A stretch of DNA of 64,000 nt from DATLLN01 sp963797175. GTDB taxonomy: Bacteria > Actinomycetota > Thermoleophilia > Gaiellales > JAICJC01. Location of the stretch: positions 313,376 to 377,375 of the forward strand of contig CAWCOL010000008.1 in NCBI GenBank assembly GCA_963797175.1, given 5' to 3'. Under the pieces are notes generated by a model. That model was given only the letters and a program-made list of their open reading frames with translations. It was not told the origin of the DNA and ran no database searches. Position numbers and translations under genes: made by a program. Positions 42,932 through 51,325 of this stretch are shown in pieces (position 1 is the stretch's first letter; each line of letters opens with the position of its first letter).

Positions 42932-43393
42932 ATGCGCGTGATCAGGGCGATCGCACCGGCCGACGCCGCGGCCTGCGACGCGATCGTCGCGAGCCTGCCC
43001 GACTGGTTCGGGGACGAGACCGGCATCCGCGAGTGCGCGGCCGCCGTGCGATCGCAGCAGGGGCTGGTCTGCACGCTGGACGGGCCGGTCGTCGGCTTCG
43101 TGACGCACGTCCGGCACGCCGCCGCGGCCGCCGAGCTGACCTGGCTCGCCGTGCACGCCGAGCACCGCGGTGCGGGCCACGGCACCGCGCTGATCGACGC
43201 GCTGCTCGACCTGCTGCGGCGTGACGGCGTGCGCCTGCTGTCGGTCAAGACGCTGGCCGAGAGCGCGGGCGACCCCGGCTATGCGGAGACGCGCGCCTTC
43301 TACCTCGCCCGCGGCTTCGAGCCGCTGATCGAGCTGCCCGACCTGTGGGATCCCGAGAATCCCTGCCTGCTGATGCTCCGCGTTCTCGGCTAG
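42932..43393 (+). CDS. GNAT family acetyltransferase
   Basis: A 153-residue single GNAT domain with the acetyl-CoA loop VHAEHRGAGHGTALIDALL and ETRAFYLARGFEPL. Substrate unknown. It shares the bases CTAG (43390-43393) as overlapping stop codons with the convergent zinc-ribbon gene. The 132-base gap upstream, shared with the divergent L,D-transpeptidase, has no clear promoter. Confidence 0.85.
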   Translation: MRVIRAIAPADAAACDAIVASLPDWFGDETGIRECAAAVRSQQGLVCTLDGPVVGFVTHVRHAAAAAELTWLAVHAEHRGAGHGTALIDALLDLLRRDGVRLLSVKTLAESAGDPGYAETRAFYLARGFEPLIELPDLWDPENPCLLMLRVLG

Positions 43394-43722
43394 GGCCGGT
43401 GGAGCACGCGGCGGAGGCGGCCCGTGGTCTGCTCCGATGCGGGCTTCGCAGCCTCGCCCAGCAGCAGGAAGCGGGCCAGCCGGGCCGATGAGCCCTCGTC
43501 CAGCGAGAGCACCGCACGCGCCTCGTCCTCGTCCCAGATGCTGAGGCGGGTGTGCCGTTCGCCGGCCAGGTAGCGGGAGACGCGGAGCCCCGCGGAGTCG
43601 CCGGGGAGCCGCGGGTCGGCCGGGAAGAACTCGGTCAGCTTCTGCCGCCGCGCCGCGCCGCAGGCCGGGCAGAACCGGAAGCCTCTCGCCAACCCCTCCC
43701 CGCAGACACCGCAGCGCTCCAT
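43390..43722 (-). CDS. Small zinc-ribbon protein of unknown function
   Basis: A 110-residue protein with an N-terminal zinc ribbon, CGVCGEGLARGFRFCPACG (two CxxC pairs), and a C-terminal half of unknown fold. It is probably a regulatory or scaffolding protein; no family name is recognised. Minus-strand TATCCT (43735-43730) lies 7 bases before ATG 43722, which supports a leaderless start. Confidence 0.7.
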   Translation of the reverse strand: MERCGVCGEGLARGFRFCPACGAARRQKLTEFFPADPRLPGDSAGLRVSRYLAGERHTRLSIWDEDEARAVLSLDEGSSARLARFLLLGEAAKPASEQTTGRLRRVLHRP

Positions 43723-43791
43723 CGGTTCCAGGATACGCGATCGATCGGGCCGCGAACAGGCCGCGGGGTCAGCCGCGATAGCGTTCGCACG

Positions 43792-44571
43792 ATGGACGAG
43801 CCGCTCGCCGGCGGGATGGGGAACCAGGGGCAGGTCGTGCGGGTGGGCGGCGCAGTCCGGCGGCCGCGCGGCCCGCACGCGGACGCGATTGCCGCGCTGC
43901 TGGGGCACCTCGAGAGGGCGGGGTTCCCGGCGCCGGTGCGGACGGCGGTGGAGGGCGACACGGAGCTGTTCCGCTGGATCGAGGGCGCCGTGCCTGTGCC
44001 GCCGTATCCGGCGTGGGCGCTCACCGACGAGGCGCTGGCCAGTGTCGGCCGGCTGCTCCGCCGCTATCACGACGCCGTCGCATCGTTCGTGCCGCCGGCC
44101 GGGGCGACCTGGTCGCGCGAGCTGTGCGATCCGCGGGGCGGCCCGATCGTCTGCCACGGCGATGTCTGCCCCGAGAACGTCGTCTTCCAGGGCACCGAGG
44201 CGGTCGCGCTGCTCGACTTCGACTTCGCGGCGCCCGGCCATGCGGCCTGGGACCTCGCATCCACGGCGCGGTTGTGGGTGCCCCTGCGCCCGCCGATCGA
44301 CGGCGATGAGCGCGACGGCCTCGACCGGCTCGCGCGGCTGCGCGTGCTGACGGATGCGTACGCCCTGGCGGCGGAGGATCGCGGGCCGCTGGTCGATGCG
44401 ATCGTCGAGGGGCGGCGCGTCGGCACCGCGTTCGTCACCGCCCGCGTGCAGGCCGGCCAGCCCGCGTTCATCGAGATGTTCGAGCAGCAGGGCGGCGCCG
44501 AGGGCCAGGCGATGCGGATCGCGTGGCTCGACGAGCGGCGCGCGGCGTTCCTGGCGGCGCTCGGCGGCTGA
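43792..44571 (+). CDS. Aminoglycoside-phosphotransferase-like kinase (APH family)
   Basis: A 259-residue protein-kinase-like fold with the catalytic loop CHGDVCPENVVF and the metal motif LLDFDFAAPG, as in APH/choline-kinase proteins. Such kinases phosphorylate small hydroxylated molecules; resistance cannot be inferred from these motifs. TAGCGT (43779-43784) lies 7 bases before the ATG. A second APH-like gene is at 58886-59800. Confidence 0.85.
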   Translation: MDEPLAGGMGNQGQVVRVGGAVRRPRGPHADAIAALLGHLERAGFPAPVRTAVEGDTELFRWIEGAVPVPPYPAWALTDEALASVGRLLRRYHDAVASFVPPAGATWSRELCDPRGGPIVCHGDVCPENVVFQGTEAVALLDFDFAAPGHAAWDLASTARLWVPLRPPIDGDERDGLDRLARLRVLTDAYALAAEDRGPLVDAIVEGRRVGTAFVTARVQAGQPAFIEMFEQQGGAEGQAMRIAWLDERRAAFLAALGG

Positions 44572-44645
44572 GGCTACTCGTCGGGGCAGGCTGCAGCAGC
44601 AGACGAGCAGCCCGATTGCGCGCCCGGCGAGGCAACGCGACGTGT

Positions 44646-45200
44646 CTAGCCGGTTGGAGCTGCCGGCATGAGTGCTTCGGCGTCACCCGCACCCTGCGGG
44701 TCCAGGTTGCACAGCGTGCACGCATCCAGGCTGAGGACGACCCGGTGTCCGTCGATCACGCCAACTGCATGCGGGCGGAGGTCGAGTGGGGGCGTCGCGC
44801 AGTCGCACACGCCCTGTCGATTCTCGAGCCTTCGGGACAGGTCGAAGAGGGCCCGACAAGCATCCGCCGGATCCGCGTAACTCCCGTTCGGCGGGTCGCA
44901 TCGCAGGGTCTGCGTCGCCCGCCGCGCCCAAAGCGGGAGCCCGGCTTCCAGCACAGGTACCGTCGCGCACTCAGCATTGGGTGGGCACGTCGCAAGCACG
45001 GATGGACGATGGTGGGCGTAGGCGCCTAGCCGATAGATCACCTGGACGCTCGTCCTGCCCCGTTCAGCCACCGTCGTCCCGATGGCGCCACGCCCGCCGC
45101 TCCGGGGCGGCTGCGCGCCGCTCCCGTCGAAGCATCCAACGAGCGCCAGAGGGGTCAGCGGAATCAGGAGAACGGCGGATATCCAGCTGAGCCGTGGCAT
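44646..45200 (-). CDS. Lipoprotein with subtilisin-inhibitor-like (SSI) domain
   Basis: A 184-residue protein with a lipoprotein signal peptide and lipobox LVGC (Cys23). The mature part has Cys spacing and order (TLRCDPPNGSYADPADACRALF ... GVCDC ... VVLSLDACTLCN) like Streptomyces subtilisin inhibitors, which have TLTCxP..G..P...ACxxL and a late Cys. If correct it is a surface-tethered protease inhibitor. The C-terminal Trp/Phe end of classical SSI is not seen, so the match is partial. Confidence 0.6.
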   Translation of the reverse strand: MPRLSWISAVLLIPLTPLALVGCFDGSGAQPPRSGGRGAIGTTVAERGRTSVQVIYRLGAYAHHRPSVLATCPPNAECATVPVLEAGLPLWARRATQTLRCDPPNGSYADPADACRALFDLSRRLENRQGVCDCATPPLDLRPHAVGVIDGHRVVLSLDACTLCNLDPQGAGDAEALMPAAPTG

Positions 45201-45335
45201 GCCTGTTCGACGCGTCGCGTTCGGCGGTGGTTCCCCGAGCGGTGAGGTGACCGCAACCGAGCGGCAAGGGCGTTCCGGGGACGACGGTACGGCGAAGCTC
45301 CGGCGGCAGGTCGTGCTCGCCGGAGCTCCGCGGAG

Positions 45336-45408
45336 TACCGCATACCGGATTCGAACCGGTGTTACCGCCGTGAGAGGGCGGCGTCCTAGGCCCCTAGACG
45401 AATGCGGC
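45336..45408 (-). tRNA. tRNA-Glu (anticodon CTC)
   Basis: A 73-base cloverleaf on the minus strand: acceptor GCCGCAT pairing with ATGCGGT (first pair G-U), D arm with GG pair, anticodon stem CCGCC/GGCGG around loop CTCTCAC with anticodon CTC, and T arm ACCGG/CCGGT with loop TTCGAAT. Discriminator base A; CCA is not encoded. A minus-strand -10-like TAAACT (45439-45434) lies 25 bases before the mature 5' end. Confidence 0.96.
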
Positions 45409-45508
45409 ACGGGGTGCCACTCACGGCGCCGAGAGTTTAGCAAGCGGCGGGCCGCCTCCCGGCGGCACCGACGCCGCCCACCGGGCGTCCCGAATGGCCG
45501 GGAATGCC

Positions 45509-46177
45509 CTATCGTCGCGCGGTGCCCACGGCCCCGCTGCCTGGCGGCTGGGCGCGTGGCGCCGGCCCTGCCGCGGCGTCTGACACCCGGCGCTCCAGCA
45601 CAGCCCGCACCTCGGGCCAGTCGTCGTCCGTGATCGCGTACCAGGCCGAGTCGCGCAGCTCCGTCTCGCGCACGACCATGTGCTTTCGGAAGATGCCCTC
45701 GAACTGTGCAGGCAGCGCCGCCAGCGCGGCCCGCGAGCGCTCGTTGCGCGCGTCCGTCTTGAACTCGACGCGTATGCAGCCGAGCACGTCGAACGCGTGG
45801 GCCAGCATCAGCAGCTTGGCCTCGGTGTTGGCGCCGGTGCCCCAGGCGGCCGGCGCCAGCCATGTCCAGCCGATCTCGAGGCCGCGGTGCTCGGGACGCA
45901 GGGCCAGGTAGCGGGAGCTGCCCAGCACCTCGCCGCTCGCCGCCGCGACCGTGACGAACACGACCTCGCGCCGCTCGGCGACCGCCTGCTCCGCCTCGTC
46001 CAGCCAGGCGGTGAACCGCTCCGGGCTGTCGCCGTAGCGCGACGTCAGCCAGTCCCACGTACGGGGATGATCGGCCGCGACCCGCAGTCCCGCCTCGTGG
46101 CGGCCGCGGTCGAACGGCTCCAGCCGCACGATGCAGCCGGACAGGGTGGGTGGGCGGTCGAACAGGTCGGCGAACAC
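45509..46177 (-). CDS. RimJ/RimL-type GNAT acetyltransferase
   Basis: A 222-residue GNAT protein with VRLEPFDRGRHEAGL at the start, EIGWTWLAPAAWGTGANTEAKLLML with the acetyl-CoA loop, and CIRVEFKTDARNERSRAALAAL, typical of ribosomal-protein-type N-acetyltransferases (COG1670). The last 20 residues are low-complexity. GTG 46177 is supported by minus-strand TAGGCT (46192-46187) 9 bases upstream. Confidence 0.86.
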   Translation of the reverse strand: MFADLFDRPPTLSGCIVRLEPFDRGRHEAGLRVAADHPRTWDWLTSRYGDSPERFTAWLDEAEQAVAERREVVFVTVAAASGEVLGSSRYLALRPEHRGLEIGWTWLAPAAWGTGANTEAKLLMLAHAFDVLGCIRVEFKTDARNERSRAALAALPAQFEGIFRKHMVVRETELRDSAWYAITDDDWPEVRAVLERRVSDAAAGPAPRAQPPGSGAVGTARR

Positions 46178-46487
46178 TGCGGGATCAGCCTACCGACGTC
46201 CGGCACCGAACCGGGCACCGACTCCGGCTCCGTATCGGGCACCGACTCCGGTCCGTACCGGCAGGCCCGGCACGGTGCCAGGCTCGGTACCGGAGTAACC
46301 CCAATGTCCCGTAAACCTGTGACGAAATCGGCGCGGAGCGTGCGGAGTTGGCACGAAGGGCCGCTCAACCAGGCGATCCGGCTCGCCGGCGCGATCGGCG
46401 AACTCTGGCACCAACCGCAACGTCCGCCGCACGGAGGTGTCGCGGGAGAGTCGGCGGACGGCCACGGGCGCGTGTAGTCTCGCCCGC
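46178..46487. repeat. Gene-free region with REP-like and 24-bp tandem repeats
   Basis: No gene is seen in these 310 bases. CGGGCACCGACTCCGG occurs at 46212-46227 and 46236-46251 (24-base period). The palindromic core GGCACGGTGCC at 46269-46279 is identical to the centre of the palindrome at 27244-27268, suggesting a degraded member of the same repeat family. TAGTCT (46475-46480) at the right edge is the -10 box of the amidase gene. Confidence 0.5.
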
Positions 46488-47876
46488 GTGCCCGGCGAGC
46501 TCTGCATCCTGACCGCCCGCGAGGCGGTCGCCCGGCTCAAGGCCGGGGAGGTCTCGCCGGCGGAGCTGGTCGAGGCCGCCGCCGAGCGGATCGCCGAGAC
46601 CGACCGGGGCCTGAACGCGCTGCCGACGCTCTGCATCGAGCGCGCGCTCGAACGCGCGCGGACGGTCGCGCGGGACGCGCCGCTGGCAGGCCTGCCGATC
46701 GCCGTCAAGGACCTGAACGACGTCGCCGGCGTGCGCACGACCTACGGCTCGCCGGCCTTCGCCGACCACGTGCCCGAGACATCCGACCGGATGGTCGAGC
46801 GGCTGGAGGCGCGGGGCGCGCTCGTCATCGCCAAGTCGAACACGCCCGAGTTCGGCGCCGGCGGCAACACGTTCAACGAGGTACTGGGCGAGACGGGCAA
46901 CCCATGGGATCGCACGCTCACCCCCGGCGGGTCGTCCGGCGGCTCCGCGGCCGCCCTGTCGGCCCGGCAGGTGTGGCTGGCGACCGGCTCCGACCTGGGC
47001 GGCAGCCTGCGCACGCCGGCCAGCTTCTGCAGCGTGGTCGGCATCCGGCCCAGCCCGGGGCGGGTCGCCCACGGGCCGTCCGAGCTGCCGTTCGACACGC
47101 TCTCGGTCGAGGGGCCGATGGGCCGCACCGTCGGCGACGCGGCGCTGATGCTCGACGCGATGGCCGGGCTCGACCCGCGCGACCCGCTCTCGATGCCCGG
47201 GCCGGACACGCCGTTCCTGGAGGCGGCCACGTCGCCTGCGCTGCCGGCGCGGGTTGCCTGGAGCCCCGACCTCGGCATCACCCCAGTCGAGCCCGAGGTG
47301 CGGCGGGTGTGCGCCGGGGCGGTCGAGCGACTGGCTGCGGCCGGCGTCGAGGTGGTCGAGGCGCATCCCGACCTGGCACCGGCGCCGCGCGCGTTCCACG
47401 TGCTCCGCGCCGCCGGGTTCGTCGCCGGGCTGGGCGACCTGTACGCGTCGCAGCCTGGCATGCTCAAGCCCGACATCGTGTGGAACATCGAGCAGGGCCT
47501 GGGCCAGGGCGCGCAGGAGGTGGCCGCCGCCGAGCTCGCCCGCGGCGCGCTGTTCCACCGCATGGCAACGTTCCTGGACGAGCACGAGTTCCTGCTCTGT
47601 CCGGCCGCCTGCGTCGCGCCCTTCCCGATCGAGACACGCTGGCCGCGCGAGGTGGACGGCGACCGGATGGAGAGCTACATCGACTGGCTGCGGATCTGCT
47701 CGGCGATCACCCTCACCTCATCGCCGGTCGTCGCGCTGCCCTGCGGCTTCACGACGACCGGCATCCCGGTCGGCCTCCAGCTGGTCGGCCGGCTGCGCGG
47801 GGAGCATGCGCTGCTGCGCGTCGCCGCGGCGGTCGAGGAACTGTTCGGATTCAGCGGTCGCGAGCCCCAGACCTAG
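46488..47876 (+). CDS. Amidase (amidase-signature family)
   Basis: A 462-residue amidase-signature enzyme with the full Ser-Ser-Lys triad: Lys74 (IAVKDLND), cis-Ser149 (GGSSGGSAAAL) and nucleophile Ser173 (GSDLGGSLRTPASF). It hydrolyses an amide; the substrate is not clear. Lack of gatC/gatB neighbours argues against GatA. GTG 46488 follows TAGTCT by 7 bases. It shares CTAG (47873-47876) as a stop overlap with the convergent gene. Confidence 0.9.
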   Translation: MPGELCILTAREAVARLKAGEVSPAELVEAAAERIAETDRGLNALPTLCIERALERARTVARDAPLAGLPIAVKDLNDVAGVRTTYGSPAFADHVPETSDRMVERLEARGALVIAKSNTPEFGAGGNTFNEVLGETGNPWDRTLTPGGSSGGSAAALSARQVWLATGSDLGGSLRTPASFCSVVGIRPSPGRVAHGPSELPFDTLSVEGPMGRTVGDAALMLDAMAGLDPRDPLSMPGPDTPFLEAATSPALPARVAWSPDLGITPVEPEVRRVCAGAVERLAAAGVEVVEAHPDLAPAPRAFHVLRAAGFVAGLGDLYASQPGMLKPDIVWNIEQGLGQGAQEVAAAELARGALFHRMATFLDEHEFLLCPAACVAPFPIETRWPREVDGDRMESYIDWLRICSAITLTSSPVVALPCGFTTTGIPVGLQLVGRLRGEHALLRVAAAVEELFGFSGREPQT

Positions 47877-48691
47877 GCGGCGCAGATCGCGTACCAGGTC
47901 AGCTTCACCTGCGACTCCGTGGGGACGAGCGTGTCGGCCGTCCAGCCCAGCTCGTCCTCCTCCAGGAACCGCGGGATCGTGAACAGCGGCTGCGGGTTCG
48001 CGATCCGGAAGCCGCCGCCGACGACGGATCGCCCGGCAGGGCACGACTCGCCGCCGATGATGTCGGCCGGCCCGGTGGTGGTCGCGGAGGCGGATTGGAT
48101 CGAGTACTTCGGCGGCTTCGTCGCGCACACCGCGTAGGCGTGCACGTGCTGCTCTTGCGCCGTCCCGTTCCACATCTGCACCTTGAACTTGCGCCGGCTC
48201 CGCGGCCACGCGCTGAGCACGTACGCCTGCGCCGAGTCCGAGTCGGTACTCCAGCCGCCGCTCAGCAGCACCGAGCCGATCGGGCACACGGCGATGGCCG
48301 TCGCCTGCGCGCCCGCAGGATCATCGGCCGCGGCGAACTGCACAGAGTAGCCGGGCGGCTGGGTGGCACAGATCGCGTCCACCCGGAAGCTCGCCGGGAT
48401 CGTTCCGGCGTCGCCCATGCGCGCCTCCCATCCGCTCACCAGCGGCTCGGAGGCGTTGATGCTGTCACCGAAGTCGATGCTGCCGAGGAACCCCGCACCG
48501 CCGCCCAGCGGCACCGTCCCGGTCGGGCAGAGCACCTGGCCGCCGTAGATCAGCGGCGCGGGAGGCGCCGGGATGGCCCCGGAGCGCACGATCGTGTAGC
48601 CGGGCGGCGCGGTGGCCGCCTGCGCGGATGCCGCGGCGACGGAGCCGCCGATCGCCATTGCCGCCAGAGCCAGGGGGAGCACACGTCGCAT
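47873..48691 (-). CDS. Secreted protein with three Cys-containing repeats
   Basis: A 272-residue exported protein: signal peptide (about residues 1-26), then three repeats of about 80 residues. Each opens PPxY(T/S)(I/V), has a CPxGxxxxxGG(G/W) middle and ends AxCAx. The even Cys count suggests one disulfide per repeat. Function unknown; the form suggests an extracellular binding or structural role. Confidence 0.72.
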   Translation of the reverse strand: MRRVLPLALAAMAIGGSVAAASAQAATAPPGYTIVRSGAIPAPPAPLIYGGQVLCPTGTVPLGGGAGFLGSIDFGDSINASEPLVSGWEARMGDAGTIPASFRVDAICATQPPGYSVQFAAADDPAGAQATAIAVCPIGSVLLSGGWSTDSDSAQAYVLSAWPRSRRKFKVQMWNGTAQEQHVHAYAVCATKPPKYSIQSASATTTGPADIIGGESCPAGRSVVGGGFRIANPQPLFTIPRFLEEDELGWTADTLVPTESQVKLTWYAICAA

Positions 48692-48773
48692 CTTGCGCGT
48701 CCTTTCCGGAGTGAGCCTTCCGCCCCCATGACGCTGCGCCGGTGGTGCGGCTTCCCGCGACTACCCTGCCCGG

Positions 48774-49697
48774 ATGGTGGTGGGGAGGTTCGCGCCCAGC
48801 CCGAGCGGGCCGATGCATCTGGGGAACGCCCGGACGGCGCTGCTGGCCTGGCTCGACGCCCGCGCGCGCGGCGGCCGCGTCGTGCTGCGGATCGAGGATC
48901 TCGACCGCGACCGCTGCCGGCCGCAGCACGCTGAGGGTCTACGCAGCGACCTGGCCTGGCTGGGCCTGGACTGGGACGAGGAGACCGCGCCGCAGTCCGC
49001 GCGCGACGATGCCTACGCCGAGGCGCTGGCATGCCTCGACGCACGGGATCTGCTGTACGAGTGCTTCTGCACGCGCCGCGAGCTGCACGAGGCGTCAGCT
49101 CCGCACGGCCCCGGCGACGAGCCGCCCCGCTACCCCGGCACGTGCCGCGGGCTGGGCGACGGGGAGCGCGCGGCGCGGCGGAAGGGCGGCCGGCGGCCGG
49201 CGCTGCGGCTGGCGATGCCGGACGTCGAGGTCGAGCTGACCGACCGCATCCACGGGCCGCTGGCCGAGCGTGTCGCCGAGGTCACGGGCGACATCGTCGT
49301 GCGCCGCAGCGACGGCCTGGCCGCCTACCAGCTCGCGGTGGTGGTGGACGATGCGGCGGACGGCGTGACCGACGTCGTCCGCGGCGACGACCTGCTCACC
49401 TCGGCACCGCGGCAGGCGGCGCTGGCCGGGCTGCTCGGGCTCGATGTGCCGGCGTACGCCCACGTGCCGCTGCTGCTCGGCCCCGACGGCGCCCGGCTGG
49501 CCAAGCGGCACGGCGCGGTCGCGGTCGCCGAGCTGCGCGAGCGGGGCATCGAGGCGGATGTGCTGGTCGGCCGGCTGGCCGCGAGTGCCGGCATTGGCGA
49601 CGGCAGCCCCGCGGCCCCGGACGCGCTGGTCGCGGGATTCGGGATCGACCGGGTTGACCGCGAGCCGGTCGTCGGGTTTGCCGTCCCGACTGTTTGA
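48774..49697 (+). CDS. gluQ: Glutamyl-Q tRNA(Asp) synthetase
   Basis: A 307-residue truncated GluRS homologue without the anticodon-binding domain. HIGH box HLGN in FAPSPSGPMHLGNARTAL; the KMSKS-like box is RLAKR. The zinc site C-x-C...YxxxC (CFCTRRE ... YPGTC) is present, which separates GluQ from GltX. It attaches glutamate to queuosine in tRNA-Asp. TACCCT (48762-48767) lies 6 bases before the ATG. Confidence 0.94.
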   Translation: MVVGRFAPSPSGPMHLGNARTALLAWLDARARGGRVVLRIEDLDRDRCRPQHAEGLRSDLAWLGLDWDEETAPQSARDDAYAEALACLDARDLLYECFCTRRELHEASAPHGPGDEPPRYPGTCRGLGDGERAARRKGGRRPALRLAMPDVEVELTDRIHGPLAERVAEVTGDIVVRRSDGLAAYQLAVVVDDAADGVTDVVRGDDLLTSAPRQAALAGLLGLDVPAYAHVPLLLGPDGARLAKRHGAVAVAELRERGIEADVLVGRLAASAGIGDGSPAAPDALVAGFGIDRVDREPVVGFAVPTV

Positions 49698-49743
49698 GGA
49701 ATCAACCACCCAGACGACACACCGACTCGAAGGGATCAACCAG

Positions 49744-50718
49744 ATGCAGAACGTCCAGCTCGGCAACCAGGGTCTGACCGTCTCCCGCCAGGGCCTGGGA
49801 TGCATGGGCATGTCCGACTTCTACGGCCCGCGTGACGACGCGGAGTCGACCGCGACCATCCACCGGGCGCTCGAGCTGGGCGTGACCCTGCTCGACACGT
49901 CCGACATGTACGGGCCGTTCACCAACGAGCGGCTGGTCGGCAAGGCGATCGCCGGCCGCCGCGACCAGGTCGTGCTGGCCACCAAGTTCGGGATCCGGCG
50001 CGACCCGGACGATCCCACCAAGCGTGGCGTGGACGGCAGCGCGGACTATGTCCGCAGCGCCTGCGACGCCTCGCTGGAGCGACTGAGCGTCGATCACATC
50101 GACCTCTACTACCTGCACCGTGTCGATCCCAAGACACCGATCGAGGAGACGGTCGGCGCGATGGCGGAGCTCGTTGCCGCCGGCAAGGTGCGCTACATCG
50201 GCCTGTCGGAGGCGTCTGCGCCGACGATCCGCCGCGGGCACGCGGTGCACCCGATCACGGCGCTTCAGACCGAGTACTCGATCTGGGAGCGGCAGCCCGA
50301 GCAGGAGCTGCTGCCCTCCCTGCGCGAGCTGGGGATCGGCTTCGTCCCCTACAGCCCGCTCGGCCGCGGCTTCCTGACCGGCCGCCTGCCGGCGATCGAC
50401 GAGCTCGACGAGGGCGACTTCCGCCGCAACCAGCCGCGCCTGCAGGGTGAGAACCTCGCGGCCAACGAGGCCATCGTCGAGCAGATCGAGGCGCTGGCGG
50501 CCGAGAAGGGCGCGACCGCCGCACAGATCGCGCTGGCCTGGGTGCACGCCCAGGGCGAGGACGTCGTCCCGATCCCGGGAACCAAGCGCCGCCGCTACCT
50601 GGAGGACAACGTGGGTGCGCTCGACATCGAGCTGACGGCGGACGACCTGGCGCGGGTCGACGGCGCCGGCGTCGCGGCCGGTGACCGCTACGCCGACATG
50701 TCGCCGGTCGGGCTCTGA
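49744..50718 (+). CDS. Aldo/keto reductase
   Basis: A 324-residue TIM-barrel oxidoreductase. The catalytic tetrad context is visible: LLDTSDMYGPFTNE (Asp, Tyr), ATKFG (Lys) and DLYYLHRVD (His), with PYSPLGRGFLTG and VPIPGTKRRRYLEDN in the NADPH-binding part. It reduces carbonyl substrates; the native one is unknown. GAAGGGA lies about 11 bases before the ATG. Confidence 0.93.
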   Translation: MQNVQLGNQGLTVSRQGLGCMGMSDFYGPRDDAESTATIHRALELGVTLLDTSDMYGPFTNERLVGKAIAGRRDQVVLATKFGIRRDPDDPTKRGVDGSADYVRSACDASLERLSVDHIDLYYLHRVDPKTPIEETVGAMAELVAAGKVRYIGLSEASAPTIRRGHAVHPITALQTEYSIWERQPEQELLPSLRELGIGFVPYSPLGRGFLTGRLPAIDELDEGDFRRNQPRLQGENLAANEAIVEQIEALAAEKGATAAQIALAWVHAQGEDVVPIPGTKRRRYLEDNVGALDIELTADDLARVDGAGVAAGDRYADMSPVGL

Positions 50719-50788
50719 GTCTGAGAGCGATGAGTCCCGGCGGCTCGATCGGTCTCTAGCAGCACCTGACCGAAACGGAGGTGCGCGC

Positions 50789-51325
50789 GTGCGGAAGATC
50801 GTCGTGTACGAACTGCTGTCACTGGACGGGGTCGCCGAGGCCCCGGAGACCTTCTTCGACGACTGGGACGAGGCGATGGACGCCAACCTCGCCGCGGTGA
50901 TCAAGCCGCAGGACGCGGTCATCCTGGGCCGCCGGAGCTACGACGAGTGGTCGCGGTTCTGGCCGGACAGCGAGATCGAGCCGTTTGCGAGCTTCATCAA
51001 CCAGGTGCCGAAGCGGATCGCGACATCGACGCCACTCGACCGGGAGTGGGCCAACGCGACGGCGATCGACGGCGGCCTGGTCGAGTTCGTTCAGGCGCTC
51101 AGGCAGGAGGACGGCGGCGACGTCGGCGTCCACGCCAGCATCGCGGTCGCGCAGGCGCTGCTCGCTGCCGGCGCCGTCGACGAGCTGCGGCTCGTGATCG
51201 CCCCGAGGATCGTCGGCGGTGGGCGGCGCCTGCTGGAAGGCCTGCCCTCGATCACGCTCGAGCAGATCGGCGGCGAGACGTCGCCGACGGGGTCGCTGCT
51301 CGTCGCCTATCGCGTGGGCAGCTAG
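50789..51325 (+). CDS. Dihydrofolate-reductase-like / RibD C-terminal domain protein
   Basis: A 178-residue RibD_C-type reductase with VVYELLSLDGVAE, VILGRRSYDEW and VDELRLVIAPRIVGGGRRLLEG. Stand-alone members of this family are common in actinobacteria and mostly uncharacterised. GTG 50789 has GGAGG (50777-50781) seven bases upstream. The stop shares CTAG with the convergent GGDEF-EAL gene. Confidence 0.88.
   Translation: MRKIVVYELLSLDGVAEAPETFFDDWDEAMDANLAAVIKPQDAVILGRRSYDEWSRFWPDSEIEPFASFINQVPKRIATSTPLDREWANATAIDGGLVEFVQALRQEDGGDVGVHASIAVAQALLAAGAVDELRLVIAPRIVGGGRRLLEGLPSITLEQIGGETSPTGSLLVAYRVGS

Noticed and set aside
43792..44571. Aminoglycoside resistance gene
   Set aside because: Only the general kinase motifs of the APH fold are present; most such genes in actinobacteria have other or unknown substrates.
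46212..46251. CRISPR array from repeated 16-base units
   Set aside because: Only two copies at a 24-base period, no spacers of proper length and no cas genes.
46488..47876. GatA subunit of the tRNA-dependent amidotransferase
   Set aside because: No gatB or gatC next to it and no close match to GatA beyond the shared amidase signature, so it is called a general amidase.
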